Shown: positions 26,370 to 34,565 of the stretch, one piece after another
How the letters are laid out: every line of letters begins with the position of its first letter
Position numbering within the stretch: the stretch's first letter is position 1
NCBI RefSeq assembly: GCF_005047635.1
Contig: NZ_SUKC01000010.1
Location: 62,001 to 126,000 of the forward strand
Direction of reading: 5' to 3'
From: Arthrobacter sp. CAU 1506
Lineage (GTDB): Bacteria > Actinomycetota > Actinomycetes > Actinomycetales > Micrococcaceae
DNA length: 64,000 nt
Program-made: the position numbers and the translations under genes
Notes under the pieces: generated by a model
The model's input: only the letters and a program-made list of their open reading frames with translations
Databases searched by the model: none
What the model was told of the DNA's origin: nothing

Positions 26370-26388
26370 CTTGGCTTGCCTTACCTTG
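26370..26388 (+). promoter_or_regulatory. Candidate IdeR/DmdR iron box
   Basis: On the minus strand the 19 bases read CAAGGTAAGGCAAGCCAAG. This matches the IdeR/DtxR consensus TTAGGTTAGGCTAACCTAA at 12 of 19 positions by eye, including the central AGGC core. It lies 38 bp before the ferritin ATG, where an iron regulator would act on a ferritin gene. No experimental support. Confidence 0.5.
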
Positions 26389-26425
26389 CTGGCGGTGGTA
26401 CAAAACGGCACATAATCTGGGAAGC

Positions 26426-26932
26426 ATGGGACTCACAGGAAAACTTGCAGAAGCGTTCAACGATCAGGTCACGCTGGAACTCCAGGCCTCCGTGGTCTAC
26501 CGCCAACTGGCCATTGACATGGATGCCATCGACCTGCCCGGCATCGCCGGCTGGTTCCGGGCCCAGGCCGAGGAAGAGGTGGTCCACGCCAACAAGTTCA
26601 TCGACCACATGACGGACCGCGGCGCCCACCCGAAGATCCAGGCGATCACCGCTCCGATGGTGTCCGCCGGCACCGTGCTGCAGGCGTTCGAAGCCTCGCT
26701 GGCGCACGAGAAGAAGGTCTCCGAATCCATCCGCGACCTGTACCGGCTGGCGCAGCAGGAAGGCGACATCGACTCCATCCCGCTGCTGAACTGGTTCATC
26801 GAAGAGCAGCTGGAAGAAGAAGCCACCGTCGGCGAGATCATCGGCCGGGTCAAGCTGGTCAACGACGACGGCCCCGGACTGCTGCGCCTGGACGACCAGC
26901 TCGGCTCCCGCACGGCTGCGGAAGACAGCTAG
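26426..26932 (+). CDS. Ferritin (bacterial Ftn)
   Basis: This cytoplasmic iron-storage protein has 168 residues, the normal length. The helix A-B ferroxidase residues are seen as Glu in VTLELQASVVYRQL (about residue 17), Glu/His in AEEEVVHANKF (about 50-53), and Glu and Gln in IEEQLEEEATV (about 127). Glu in LAHEKKVSESI (about 94) completes the set. GGGAAG precedes the ATG. A candidate IdeR box lies upstream. The stop codon TAG lies inside the 6-bp target duplication of the adjacent IS481-family element, so the protein is unchanged by the insertion. Its original downstream hairpin is now on the far side of the element. Confidence 0.93.
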   Translation: MGLTGKLAEAFNDQVTLELQASVVYRQLAIDMDAIDLPGIAGWFRAQAEEEVVHANKFIDHMTDRGAHPKIQAITAPMVSAGTVLQAFEASLAHEKKVSESIRDLYRLAQQEGDIDSIPLLNWFIEEQLEEEATVGEIIGRVKLVNDDGPGLLRLDDQLGSRTAAEDS

Positions 26933-27893
26933 CTGTAATGACCTGAGAGGTTGGGTACGCGGCTGGCCGGTGGTTGACCTTTGAGTGAGGTGTGCCCGCG
27001 GTGATGATTGTAGTCGTGGAGCCAGGCCGGGAATGCGGCGACCCGTTCTGCCTCTGACCGGTACGGTTTGGCGTAGGCCCATTCCTCCATCAGGGTGCGG
27101 TTGAAGCGTTCGACTTTGCCGTTGGTCTGCGGCCGGTAGGGGCGGGTGCGTTTGTGTTGATCTCGCCCAGGGCCGCGGCGAAGGGCAGGGAACGGTAGCA
27201 GGCGCCATTGTCGGTCAGGACGCGCTGGACAGTAATGCCGCAGGAGGCGAAGAACGCGTTCGCCCGGGCCCAGAAGCCGGCGGCGGTTTCCTTCCGCTCG
27301 TCGGCGAGGATCTCTGTGTAGGCCAGCCGGGAGTGGTCGTCCACCGCGTTGTGCAGGTACGCATAGCCGGGCCGGCGGTTGGCTGCGCTTCCGGTCCTGT
27401 TCCTGTTCCCGCTTGCCTTTCCGATCATCCGGTGTCCGCCGCCGTCGGGGATCCGCCCGAGCTTTTTGACGTCCACGTGTACCAGGTCCCCCGGCGCGGC
27501 ATGCTCGTAGCGGCGGATGTTCCGTCCGGTGGCGCGGTCCAGCCAGGTCAGTTTCGCCAGCCCGTAGCGGGAGAGTACCCGGTGCACGGTCGAGGGGTGG
27601 AGGCCGAGCAGGTAGCCGATCCTGGCCGGGCCCCAGCGTCGGTTGATCCGCAGTGCGATGATCCGCCGCTCCCGGCGGACCGGGGTGCGGCGCGGACTGC
27701 GGTCCGGCCGGCTGGACTGGTCCTGCATGCCGGCCTCGCCGTGTTCCCGGTATCGATTGGCCCAGCGTGAGGCGGTCGTGACGCAGACCTGGAACCGTTC
27801 CGCCGCGCGGCGCAGCGGCCAGCCGTCGTCGACCACGCATTTGGCCAAGCGCAGGCGGCCCTTCGGAGTCAGGACGGCATTAGCATGGGACAT
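26929..27893 (-). pseudogene. IS481-family DDE transposase, broken by a single-base frameshift
   Basis: The N-terminal HTH (WPLRRAAERFQVCVTTASRW) and the first two catalytic regions (VHVDVKKLG and VLTDNGACYRS) are in one frame. After GEI the frame is lost near 27157. The remainder (KRTRPYRPQTNGKVERFNRT, with the catalytic Glu) is in the next frame. Inserting one A/T at that point would restore the usual reading, so a one-base loss in a short A-run is the simplest explanation. In the shifted frame the protein ends on the TAG supplied by the target sequence, not by the element itself. Confidence 0.88.
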
Positions 27894-28004
27894 TGAAGAC
27901 CTCCGGTGTGAAGATGTGGACTCTCGACAAGCCCCACCTCACCCGGAGGTCTTCTTCATGTCATTCAGCCACGCCGCGCGTCCCTAACGTCCGTGGTCAA
28001 TACA
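26934..28004 (-). mobile_element. IS481-family insertion sequence, 1071 bp, with 6-bp target duplication
   Basis: The ends are inverted repeats starting TGTAATGACC (left) and, on the other strand, TGTATTGACC (right), with about 21 of 28 bases matching by eye. The element is flanked by direct repeats GCTAGC at 26928-26933 and 28005-28010. This fits the NCTAGN target preference known for IS481. It holds one transposase gene, frameshifted once. Between the transposase start and the right end lies a 12-bp inverted repeat (27895-27906 with 27943-27954, GAAGACCTCCGG) that could limit read-through transcription into the transposase. Confidence 0.93.
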
Positions 28005-28044
28005 GCTAGCGGCTGGGATTCCCGCCTCAACCACAACGCGAAGG

Positions 28045-28078
28045 ACGACGTCGGCGCTCACCTGGGCGCCGACGTCGT
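28045..28078 (+). terminator. GC-rich hairpin, probably the original ferritin terminator
   Basis: A perfect 13-bp stem (ACGACGTCGGCGC with its complement) surrounds an 8-base loop. Before the IS insertion it would have lain about 45 bp after the ferritin stop. The ACGACGTCGG core recurs in two other terminators in this window. Confidence 0.75.
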
Positions 28079-28188
28079 GCTTCACGCGGGTGGCAGCACC
28101 CTTGACAGGGTGCTGATTCCCGTGTCGACTCGGTCCCAAGCTGTGCCCGGGGAAGCGCCGGGCCCTGAGCAGACCGGGAGAATCGGGC

Positions 28189-28782
28189 ATGAGTACGGTG
28201 GTAGTGCAGGCGTTCATCACCTTGGACGGAGTTGTCCAGGCGGGCGGCGGGCCGGACGAGGACCGCGAAGGCGGCTTCGAGCACGGCGGTTGGCAGGCCG
28301 GCTACGACGACGGGGACATTGTCAGCGAGTGGGAGAGCAGGACCGAGGCGCTGCTGCTGGGCCGGAAGACGTACGAGATCTTCGCGGGTTCCTGGGGCGT
28401 GTGGGACGAGAACGCCGACGGCCTGTTGGGCGAGCTGACGCGGAGGTACAACCGGATCCCCAAGTACGTTGCTTCGGACACGCTGACCGATCTTGGCTGG
28501 AAGAACTCGCAGCTGCTCGGCCCCGACGTGCCCACCGCAGTGAAGCAGCTGCGGTCAGAGCCGGGCGGCGAGATCCGCATCTGGGGAAGTACGCAGCTGA
28601 TCCGGACGCTGGCCGAGCACAACCTGATCGATGAGTACCGGCTGGTTGTCTACCCGCTGGTGCTGGGCGACGGCAAGAAGCTGTTCGGCGACGGATTCCC
28701 GCTCAGCCGGCTCAGCTTGGCCGAGTCCCGGGCACTGCCCTCCGGAATCCTGATCAACATCTACAAGCCGGCTGCGGGCTAA
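28189..28782 (+). CDS. Dihydrofolate reductase-like (RibD C-terminal) protein
   Basis: The 197-residue protein has the DHFR/RibD-C fold: an opening VVVQAFITLDGVVQA, the NADP-contact block ALLLGRKTYEIFAG near residue 55, YVASDTLTDLGW in the middle, and a late WGSTQLIRTLAEHNLIDEY (in parts) followed by LVVYPLVLGDGKKLF. Such single-domain proteins are NADPH-dependent reductases of unknown substrate, distinct from true FolA. The ATG has GGGAGA nine bases upstream. It lies 100 bp after the displaced ferritin terminator. Confidence 0.85.
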   Translation: MSTVVVQAFITLDGVVQAGGGPDEDREGGFEHGGWQAGYDDGDIVSEWESRTEALLLGRKTYEIFAGSWGVWDENADGLLGELTRRYNRIPKYVASDTLTDLGWKNSQLLGPDVPTAVKQLRSEPGGEIRIWGSTQLIRTLAEHNLIDEYRLVVYPLVLGDGKKLFGDGFPLSRLSLAESRALPSGILINIYKPAAG

Positions 28783-28956
28783 CGGTCCATCCGGAGTCCA
28801 CGACGGCGCGGACACGCCCCTATCGGGTGCCTTGTTTCCGCCGAGGTCCATGGGGGTCTTGCCCATGATGGGTGGCGCCCCTAGGTTGTAAGTGGACGCC
28901 TGCGGGGATAGGTTCCCGACCGGGAGCCGGCGGTGCGGCCAAGAAGGATAATCAGT

Positions 28957-29160
28957 ATGGCAACAGGCACCGTCAAGTGGTTCAACGCCGAAAAGGGTTT
29001 CGGCTTCATTAGCCAGGATGACGACGGACCGGACGTGTTCGCGCACTTTTCGGCCATCTCTTCCGGCGGCTACCGCTCCTTGGAGGAAAACCAGCGGGTG
29101 GAGTTCGACGTGGTGCAAGGCCCCAAGGGCCTGCAGGCAGAGAACATCCGCACGCTCTAA
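28957..29160 (+). CDS. cspA: Cold-shock protein CspA family
   Basis: The 67-residue single CSD protein is a single-stranded nucleic acid chaperone. It has RNP1 as KGFGFI (residues 14-19) and RNP2 as VFAHF (about 28-32), with KWFN at the start. The ATG has AAGAAGGA about nine bases upstream, preceded by a roughly 150-bp untranslated stretch that could be a cold-shock leader. A strong terminator follows within 15 bp. A second, different Csp lies at 55840-56046. Confidence 0.95.
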   Translation: MATGTVKWFNAEKGFGFISQDDDGPDVFAHFSAISSGGYRSLEENQRVEFDVVQGPKGLQAENIRTL

Positions 29161-29174
29161 CAAACCTGGATGAA

Positions 29175-29207
29175 CTGCGCCCCCGGACCGTGGGTCCGGG
29201 GGCGCAG
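29175..29207 (+). terminator. Terminator hairpin of cspA
   Basis: A perfect 15-bp stem (CTGCGCCCCCGGACC with its complement) closes a three-base GTG loop, 14 bp after the cspA stop. It also faces the end of the convergent VOC gene. Confidence 0.9.
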
Positions 29208-29222
29208 TCGTGGGCGCGCTGT

Positions 29223-29594
29223 TTAGACGTGCTGATCCACGATGATGGGGTTGCCGTCCGGGTCCACCAACATGAAGCTCGCGGGGCCAGTCGTTCCCTC
29301 CTCGGCTTCCGACAGGAATTCAACGCCCTCCGCTTTCAGTTCGCGCTGGAGTTCACGCACGTCCGTGAACGAGTCCAGTGCCTGCGCGTTCTGGGTCCAA
29401 CCCGGGTTGAAGGTCAACGCGTTCTTCTCGAACATGCCCTGGAAGAGGCCGATGACGGTCTCGCCGTTCTTCAGGATCAGCCAGTTCTGCGAGATGTCAC
29501 CGCCGTGATCGCTAAAGCCGAGCTTCTTGTAGAACGCAGCGGAAGCCGCGATGTCCTTGACGGCGAGGCTGATCGAAAAAGCGCCGAGTTCCAT
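29223..29594 (-). CDS. VOC-superfamily (glyoxalase-like) protein
   Basis: The 123-residue protein has paired beta-alpha-beta-beta-beta units: [20 protein letters not shown] at the start and a second module ending [17 protein letters not shown] (in parts). A single VOC domain of this kind normally acts as a dimer, with metal sites formed between modules. Substrate unknown. The ATG at 29594 is chosen because GTGGAG lies six bases upstream; the longer open frame is antisense to other sequence. It converges with cspA across a shared terminator. Confidence 0.85.
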   Translation of the reverse strand: MELGAFSISLAVKDIAASAAFYKKLGFSDHGGDISQNWLILKNGETVIGLFQGMFEKNALTFNPGWTQNAQALDSFTDVRELQRELKAEGVEFLSEAEEGTTGPASFMLVDPDGNPIIVDQHV

Positions 29595-29683
29595 GGGTTG
29601 CTCCACTCTGCCGAACGATGAATTTCTCTGATGATAGCCGCGGCCCGCGTCGCCACCGGCAGCACGGCGCGTCAGCCCTGCCC

Positions 29684-30010
29684 TTAGACCTGGTCGTCCG
29701 GAACGTCGACTTCGATGGCGTCGAAGTCCTCCCCGGCCGTGAGCTGGCAGCCGAGCCGGCTGCGGGCCTCGTCCCGCGGGCCGGCGGTGCACTCGAGCAT
29801 CTCTCCTTCGTCGTCGCCGATGTCCGGCAGCCCGTCGAGGTACTCGGGCCGGACGTAGACGTGGCAGGTGGCGCACATGGCCTGGCCGCCGCATTCGCCG
29901 ACGATGCCGTCCACGCCGTTGGTGACCGCGGCCCGCATCAGTGACGTGCCGGGGTCCACGTCCAGGACGTCAACGTCGCCGTCGGAGTGGTGGAAGCTGA
30001 TCTTTGCCAT
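29684..30010 (-). CDS. [2Fe-2S] ferredoxin, putidaredoxin/adrenodoxin type
   Basis: The 108-residue protein has four cluster ligands at Cys40, Cys46, Cys49 and Cys88 in the C-x5-C-x2-C-xn-C pattern of vertebrate-type ferredoxins; an extra Cys74 is present, as in putidaredoxin. It shuttles electrons to P450s. It starts 12 bp after the P450 stop in the same direction, so it is the likely electron donor of that P450. No ferredoxin reductase is found in the window. The ATG has AGAAAGAA-type purines upstream. Confidence 0.93.
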   Translation of the reverse strand: MAKISFHHSDGDVDVLDVDPGTSLMRAAVTNGVDGIVGECGGQAMCATCHVYVRPEYLDGLPDIGDDEGEMLECTAGPRDEARSRLGCQLTAGEDFDAIEVDVPDDQV

Positions 30011-30022
30011 GGTTCTTCTTTC

Positions 30023-31357
30023 CTAGTTCCAGGTAACGGGGAGGCTGGTGATGCCGCGGAACACCCAGCCATCCCAGGTTTCGGGCCGGCGGTTGTCGGT
30101 GCGCAGCCCCGGGAAACGTTGGTAGGCCAGCGGCACGGCGATCTGGCCGATGGAGGTCTTCGCGGCCCAGTGCCCGGCGCACAGATGCACGCCGCTGCCG
30201 AAGGCAAGATGGGCGGTCTTGGGTCGGAAGATGTTGAACTCGCCGGCCGTAGGTCCGAAATGGTTCACGTCCCGGTTGGCGGATCCCACGACGACGCCGA
30301 GGCCTGCACCCGCGGGCAAGGACACCCCGCCGAGCGTTGTCGCACGGGTGGTCTCCCGCGGATACATGCCGATGGGGGAGAGCCACCTGACGGTCTCGTC
30401 GAACACCGCCGGCCAAAGCGAATCATCGTTGAGCACTGTGTGGCGCTGTTCGGCATGCCGGCTCAGCGCCCACACGATGTTGGTGACCATGTGCTGCGGC
30501 TCGTTCATGCCGCCGGAGATGGTCAGCTTCACATTGGCGGCAACGTTGTCGAACGGCAGTCCGCTGTTGGCCAGCGCCGAGGTCATCGACGCGTTGGGAT
30601 GCTGCTGGTAGAACGGGATGAGTTCGTCGAGGATAGCATCCAGCTCGGCCCTCGACGCCGCACAGCGAGCCCAGATGGCCTGGTCGTCGAGCACGTTTCC
30701 GGCGCCGGCGATGAAGTCGTGCGACCAGCGGCGCATGTGCTCCACCGTGACGTCTTTCAGGCCCAGAAGGTCGATCAGGTTCTGCGAGGCGACCGGGGCG
30801 GCGTAATCGCGGTTGAGGTCCGCTTGGTCCGGGCCCTTTCCTTCGAGGACGTCGAGGTATGTCCGCGCGTTGCGTTCGAAGACCGGCGCCCAGGCTTCCT
30901 TGATGTTCTTGGGCCGCAGCACCGGGTTGATGGCAGCCCTGTCCGCTGCGTGCTCGGGGTCGTCCTTGCGCAACATGGGCTGGGCTCCAAGCGCCCGGTT
31001 CATGGTGGCGCCGCTGACGTTGGCGCTGAAGATCTCCTGGTCCAGTTCCACGGCGTGGCACCCGGCGTAACTGGTCACGAGGAACTTGTTGAGCGCCGGA
31101 ACCCAGGCGACCGGGGACTCGCTCCGCAGGCGCTCATACGTGGGGTAGGGGTCAACCATGAGCTCCGAGGGATTCACCCAGTCGGCCACTGGGGCCACGG
31201 GGGCCACGGGGTGGGCAGCCGGCGCAGATGCCGCAGCCGCCGCGGGCCGCGCCGTCGCGGTCTCGGTGCCGATGATGTCCGGCCGCGTCATAACGCCGGC
31301 GTTCTCTGAGTCTCCACCGAAGCCGTAGGGGCATTGGCCTTCGAGGGCGGCAGACAT
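30023..31357 (-). CDS. Cytochrome P450, CYP255/GcoA-like
   Basis: The 444-residue P450 has the K-helix ExxR at Glu321/Arg324 (DETVRW), the heme loop FGSGVHLCAGH with Cys393 as iron ligand, and an I-helix block SGGMNEPQHM at about 281-290. The acid-alcohol pair there is Asn285-Glu286 instead of Asp/Glu-Thr. The C-terminal stretch (WDGWVFRGITSLPVTWN) and NPxEVYERLR-like start recall GcoA, the aromatic O-demethylase P450; this comparison is from memory. An Ala/Pro-rich extension (about residues 36-58) precedes the core. AGGAGG lies six bases before the ATG at 31357. It is divergent from a LysR gene. Confidence 0.92.
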   Translation of the reverse strand: MSAALEGQCPYGFGGDSENAGVMTRPDIIGTETATARPAAAAASAPAAHPVAPVAPVADWVNPSELMVDPYPTYERLRSESPVAWVPALNKFLVTSYAGCHAVELDQEIFSANVSGATMNRALGAQPMLRKDDPEHAADRAAINPVLRPKNIKEAWAPVFERNARTYLDVLEGKGPDQADLNRDYAAPVASQNLIDLLGLKDVTVEHMRRWSHDFIAGAGNVLDDQAIWARCAASRAELDAILDELIPFYQQHPNASMTSALANSGLPFDNVAANVKLTISGGMNEPQHMVTNIVWALSRHAEQRHTVLNDDSLWPAVFDETVRWLSPIGMYPRETTRATTLGGVSLPAGAGLGVVVGSANRDVNHFGPTAGEFNIFRPKTAHLAFGSGVHLCAGHWAAKTSIGQIAVPLAYQRFPGLRTDNRRPETWDGWVFRGITSLPVTWN

Positions 31358-31429
31358 GTGTCCTCCTGGAATCGAACGAACAGTGAAGACCAGTGTGACC
31401 CCCGGACTTCTCCTAGTAAACTGCGGATA

Positions 31430-31448
31430 TTCGTACAACTTCCTCGAA
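31430..31448. promoter_or_regulatory. Candidate LysR-type operator (T-N11-A box)
   Basis: TTCG, eleven bases, then CGAA forms the classical LTTR dyad. It lies 13 bp before the lysR ATG and about 73 bp before the P450 start, in the 104-bp divergent intergenic region. A second dyad, AAAC-5-GTTT, lies at 31447-31459 next to the lysR start. The positions suit autoregulation and control of the P450 operon. Confidence 0.5.
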
Positions 31449-31461
31449 ACTGTAGGTTTAG

Positions 31462-32376
31462 ATGCCAAAGTTCACCCTGCGCCAACTGGAACTCTTCGCC
31501 GCGCTGCCAGACCATCCCACGCTGAGCTCTGCGGCGTCGGCACTGCACATCTCCGAATCGGCGCTCTCCCATGCACTGAACGAGCTGGAGGCAACGGTGG
31601 GAGAACAGCTGTGCGTCCGCCGGAAAGCACGTGGCATGTGGCTGACCCAGGCCGGCCAGTACCTGGCCGCCAGGGCACGGACCATCTTGAAGGAAACCGA
31701 CGGGCTGGTCAGCGAACTGGCCGGCGTCGGCGGGGTGCTGAGAGGGCCGGTGGCCCTGGGCTGCTACACCGGGCTGGCCAGCAACGTGCTGCCGTCGGTC
31801 CTGGAAGGCTTCGGCAAGCTGCATCCGGGCGTGGACATCAGCATTACGGTAGGCGATCACGGCGACCTGCTGCCCCGGCTGGAGACCGGCGCACTGGATG
31901 CGGCCATCGTCTACGACATTGGCATGCCGGCCGGCCTGCAGCGCCAGGCGATCTACCAAACGGAAGTGATGGCCATCCTGGCGGAATCACATCCGCTGGC
32001 CACCAAGCCGGAACTCGACCTCGCCGACCTGGCCCCCGAACCGCTGATCATGCTTGAGTCGGTCCCCAGTACCGGTTATACCCAGCTCATGTTCGCGGAA
32101 CGGGGGCTGACGCCAACGCTGGCAGCCCAAGTGCCGCAGATCGACCTGGTCCGAGCCCTCGTGGGCCGCGGCCTGGGATACAGCTTGCTGATGTCCCGCC
32201 CCAACCAGATCCCGGTCACTACCGAAGGCCTCCCCATCGTTTCCCGGCCGCTGCTGCCGCGGGCAGGCGGAACCTCGGTGGTGGCAGTCTGGCCCGACGG
32301 TATTGCCCTGAGCGCGCGGGCGCAGGCGGTCATGGACTATGCCTCTGAGGTGCTGGAAGGCATCGTCACCGCTTGA
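31462..32376 (+). CDS. LysR-family transcriptional regulator
   Basis: The 304-residue protein has an N-terminal winged HTH (LRQLELFAALPDHPTLSSAA, then LHISESALSHALNELE) and a long linker helix. A periplasmic-binding-like effector domain follows from about residue 90 (GPVALGCYTG, then a VYDIG region). It is divergent from the P450-ferredoxin operon, the usual position of its activator, and probably senses an aromatic or related substrate of that P450. The effector is not known. Confidence 0.92.
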   Translation: MPKFTLRQLELFAALPDHPTLSSAASALHISESALSHALNELEATVGEQLCVRRKARGMWLTQAGQYLAARARTILKETDGLVSELAGVGGVLRGPVALGCYTGLASNVLPSVLEGFGKLHPGVDISITVGDHGDLLPRLETGALDAAIVYDIGMPAGLQRQAIYQTEVMAILAESHPLATKPELDLADLAPEPLIMLESVPSTGYTQLMFAERGLTPTLAAQVPQIDLVRALVGRGLGYSLLMSRPNQIPVTTEGLPIVSRPLLPRAGGTSVVAVWPDGIALSARAQAVMDYASEVLEGIVTA

Positions 32377-32385
32377 CGGCTATGG

Positions 32386-33951
32386 CTACGGCTCCGGCGG
32401 GTGTCGGTGTTCCCTTCGTTCACGCACACGCTGCTCGTGCTCCAACCGGTGGTGTTCCTCGCGTTCGTGTTCCGCCGGGATCAGCTCCGGGTGGTTCAGC
32501 CGGGAGTGCCGGCGGCCGTACAGGAAGTAGATGCCCAGCCCGATGGCCAGCCAAATAGCAAAGCGCACCCAGGTGAGCGTGGTCAAGTTCAGCATCAGCC
32601 AGAAACACAGCGCCGCGGCCAGGATCGGCACCACCGGCGAGCCCGGCACGCGGTAGGCGCGCGGCAAGTCCGGCCGCTTCTTCCGCAGCACCACGACGCC
32701 GATGCTCACCAGGATGAAGGCGGAGAGCGTCCCGATGTTGATCATCTCTTCCAGCACGTCCACGTTAGTGAAACCGGCAACCAGGGCAACCAATGCGCCG
32801 GACAGGATCTGCACGCGCGCCGGGGTCTTTTGGTGCTCGGTCGTATGGCTTAGCCAGCGCGGCAGCAGACCATCACGGCTCATCGCGAAGGCCACGCGGG
32901 CGAGCCCCATCAGCAGGACCATGATGACGGTGGTGAGCCCGATCAGGATGCCGACCGATATGACCTGCGCGGCCCAGTCCGCTCCGACGTCTATGAACGC
33001 TGTGGCGAGGGAGGCCTCATCCGCCGCGGCCAGATCCTTGTAGGAAACCATGCCCGTCAGGGCCAGGGTAACCAGGATGTACAGGACGGTGACGATGGCC
33101 AGGCCGCCGAAGATCCCCCGCGGAAGCGTTTTCTGCGGATTACGGACTTCCTCCGCGCTAGTGGCAACGACGTCAAAGCCGATAAAGGCGAAGAACACCA
33201 GTGCCGCGCCGGCCAGAATGCCCAGCGCGCCGTACTGCTGCGGCTCCGCACCGCTGAGGAAGGAGAACAGCGACTGGGTCCAGACGCTTCCCCCGGTGCC
33301 CGTGGTGGGTACCGGCTCCGGCACGAACGGCGTGTAGTTCTCGGCCTTCACGAACATGAAGCCCACAACGATCACGAACAGGACGATGGCGATCTTGATG
33401 AGGGTAAAAACGTTGTTTACCCGGGCCGACAGTTCGGTGCCGAGCACCAGCAGGGTGGTGAAGATGGCAACGATCAGCAGCGGCCCCCACGTCAACTCCA
33501 GGCCGAAGACGCTGACGGTGGAGGGGACATCCATGTCGAAGAGCAGGAAAACGTTGCTGAGATAAATCCCCCAGTACTTGGCGATGACCGCCCCGGCCGT
33601 GAACAGCTCCAGTATCAGGTCCCAGCCGATGATCCACGCCAGCAGCTCGCCCAGCGTCGCGTAAGTGTAGGTGTACGCGCTGCCCGCCACGGGGATAGCG
33701 GAGGCGAACTCCGCGTAACACATGATGGCCAGCGCACAGGTGATGGCCGCCAGCACGAAGGACAGGGTGACAGCCGGGCCGGCAAAGCTGCCGGCGGCTT
33801 TCGCGCCGACGGAGAAGATGCCGGCCCCGACCGCGACCGCCACACCGAGGATCATCAGGTCGAAGGTGCTCAGCGTGCGTTTAAGCTCCCTCCCTGGCTC
33901 CTCCGAGTCCGCCATGGACTGTTCGATCGACTTGGTCCGAAAGAGGCTCAT
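32386..33951 (-). CDS. APC-family amino acid permease, CAT-like
   Basis: The 521-residue membrane protein has about 12-14 helices. It carries the APC signature of helix 1, ILGVAVAVGAGIFSVGAKAAG (in parts, about residue 36-55), followed by a Gly-rich helix 3 and a long cytoplasmic loop with FIGFDVVATSAEEVRNP, typical of cationic amino acid transporters. The last 40 residues form a His/Glu/Arg-rich tail (EREEHHRLEHEQRVRERREH-like) with no membrane segment, perhaps a metal- or pH-sensing extension. The ATG at 33951 is chosen because the family start follows it; upstream sequence lacks homology. It converges with lysR 9 bp away. Confidence 0.88.
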   Translation of the reverse strand: MSLFRTKSIEQSMADSEEPGRELKRTLSTFDLMILGVAVAVGAGIFSVGAKAAGSFAGPAVTLSFVLAAITCALAIMCYAEFASAIPVAGSAYTYTYATLGELLAWIIGWDLILELFTAGAVIAKYWGIYLSNVFLLFDMDVPSTVSVFGLELTWGPLLIVAIFTTLLVLGTELSARVNNVFTLIKIAIVLFVIVVGFMFVKAENYTPFVPEPVPTTGTGGSVWTQSLFSFLSGAEPQQYGALGILAGAALVFFAFIGFDVVATSAEEVRNPQKTLPRGIFGGLAIVTVLYILVTLALTGMVSYKDLAAADEASLATAFIDVGADWAAQVISVGILIGLTTVIMVLLMGLARVAFAMSRDGLLPRWLSHTTEHQKTPARVQILSGALVALVAGFTNVDVLEEMINIGTLSAFILVSIGVVVLRKKRPDLPRAYRVPGSPVVPILAAALCFWLMLNLTTLTWVRFAIWLAIGLGIYFLYGRRHSRLNHPELIPAEHEREEHHRLEHEQRVRERREHRHPPEP

Positions 33952-34225
33952 GGGACCAGTATTCTCAGGATGGCCCGCCTCGGATACCTTTATTCGTCCA
34001 AAAGTGGGCGAACAACCCGCAGATCGAGCCCCCAGTGCGCGGTGAATCGATCCTCGGCTCGGTGCGTCGGCCCTGCCACCCTTGCGGCTGTTGCCAACCT
34101 CCACGAGTCGGGCCTAAACTCGCGCCCACAGTCCCAGTCTGGGAGGTCTCCGGAACCTCTGCCCATCGGGCGTCCGGCGCGACCGGAGCTCCGCGTTTTG
34201 GACACAGACAGAACAGGAAATTGCC

Positions 34226-34549
34226 ATGACCAAGTACTTGTTCCAAGGAAAGTATGTGGGCGAGGGAATCAAGGGCCTGATGCATGAAGGGGGATCCAAA
34301 CGACGCGAGGCCGTGGTCCAGGCATTGGGGTCGGTGGGTGGATCACTGGAGTGCATCTACTATGCCTTCGGGGAGACCGACGTCTTGGGAGTCTTTGACA
34401 TCCCTGATGCGCCCAGCGCCGCTGCCCTGTCGCTGCTGATCAATTCCAGCGGGGCAGTGGATTTGCGCCTCACACCGCTCATGACACCCGAGGACCTCGA
34501 CGCCGCGGCGGGCAAGACGCCGTCGTACCGGGCCCCCGGACAGCAGTAG
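34226..34549 (+). CDS. GYD-domain protein
   Basis: The 107-residue protein begins MTKYLFQGKYVGEGIKGL and contains the family blocks FGETDVLGVFDIPD and a central Gly-rich ALGSVGGSLE. GYD proteins have a ferredoxin-like dimeric fold; their role is unknown, and some are tied to stress or metabolite handling. ATG with AGGAAA eight bases upstream. It is divergent from the APC permease over 274 bp in which I see no other gene. Confidence 0.82.
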   Translation: MTKYLFQGKYVGEGIKGLMHEGGSKRREAVVQALGSVGGSLECIYYAFGETDVLGVFDIPDAPSAAALSLLINSSGAVDLRLTPLMTPEDLDAAAGKTPSYRAPGQQ

Positions 34550-34565
34550 GCGGCCAACAACCGGC

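Noticed and set aside
29987-31309. 440-codon plus-strand frame opposite the P450
   Set aside because: Antisense to a P450 with a complete heme motif; no recognisable domain.
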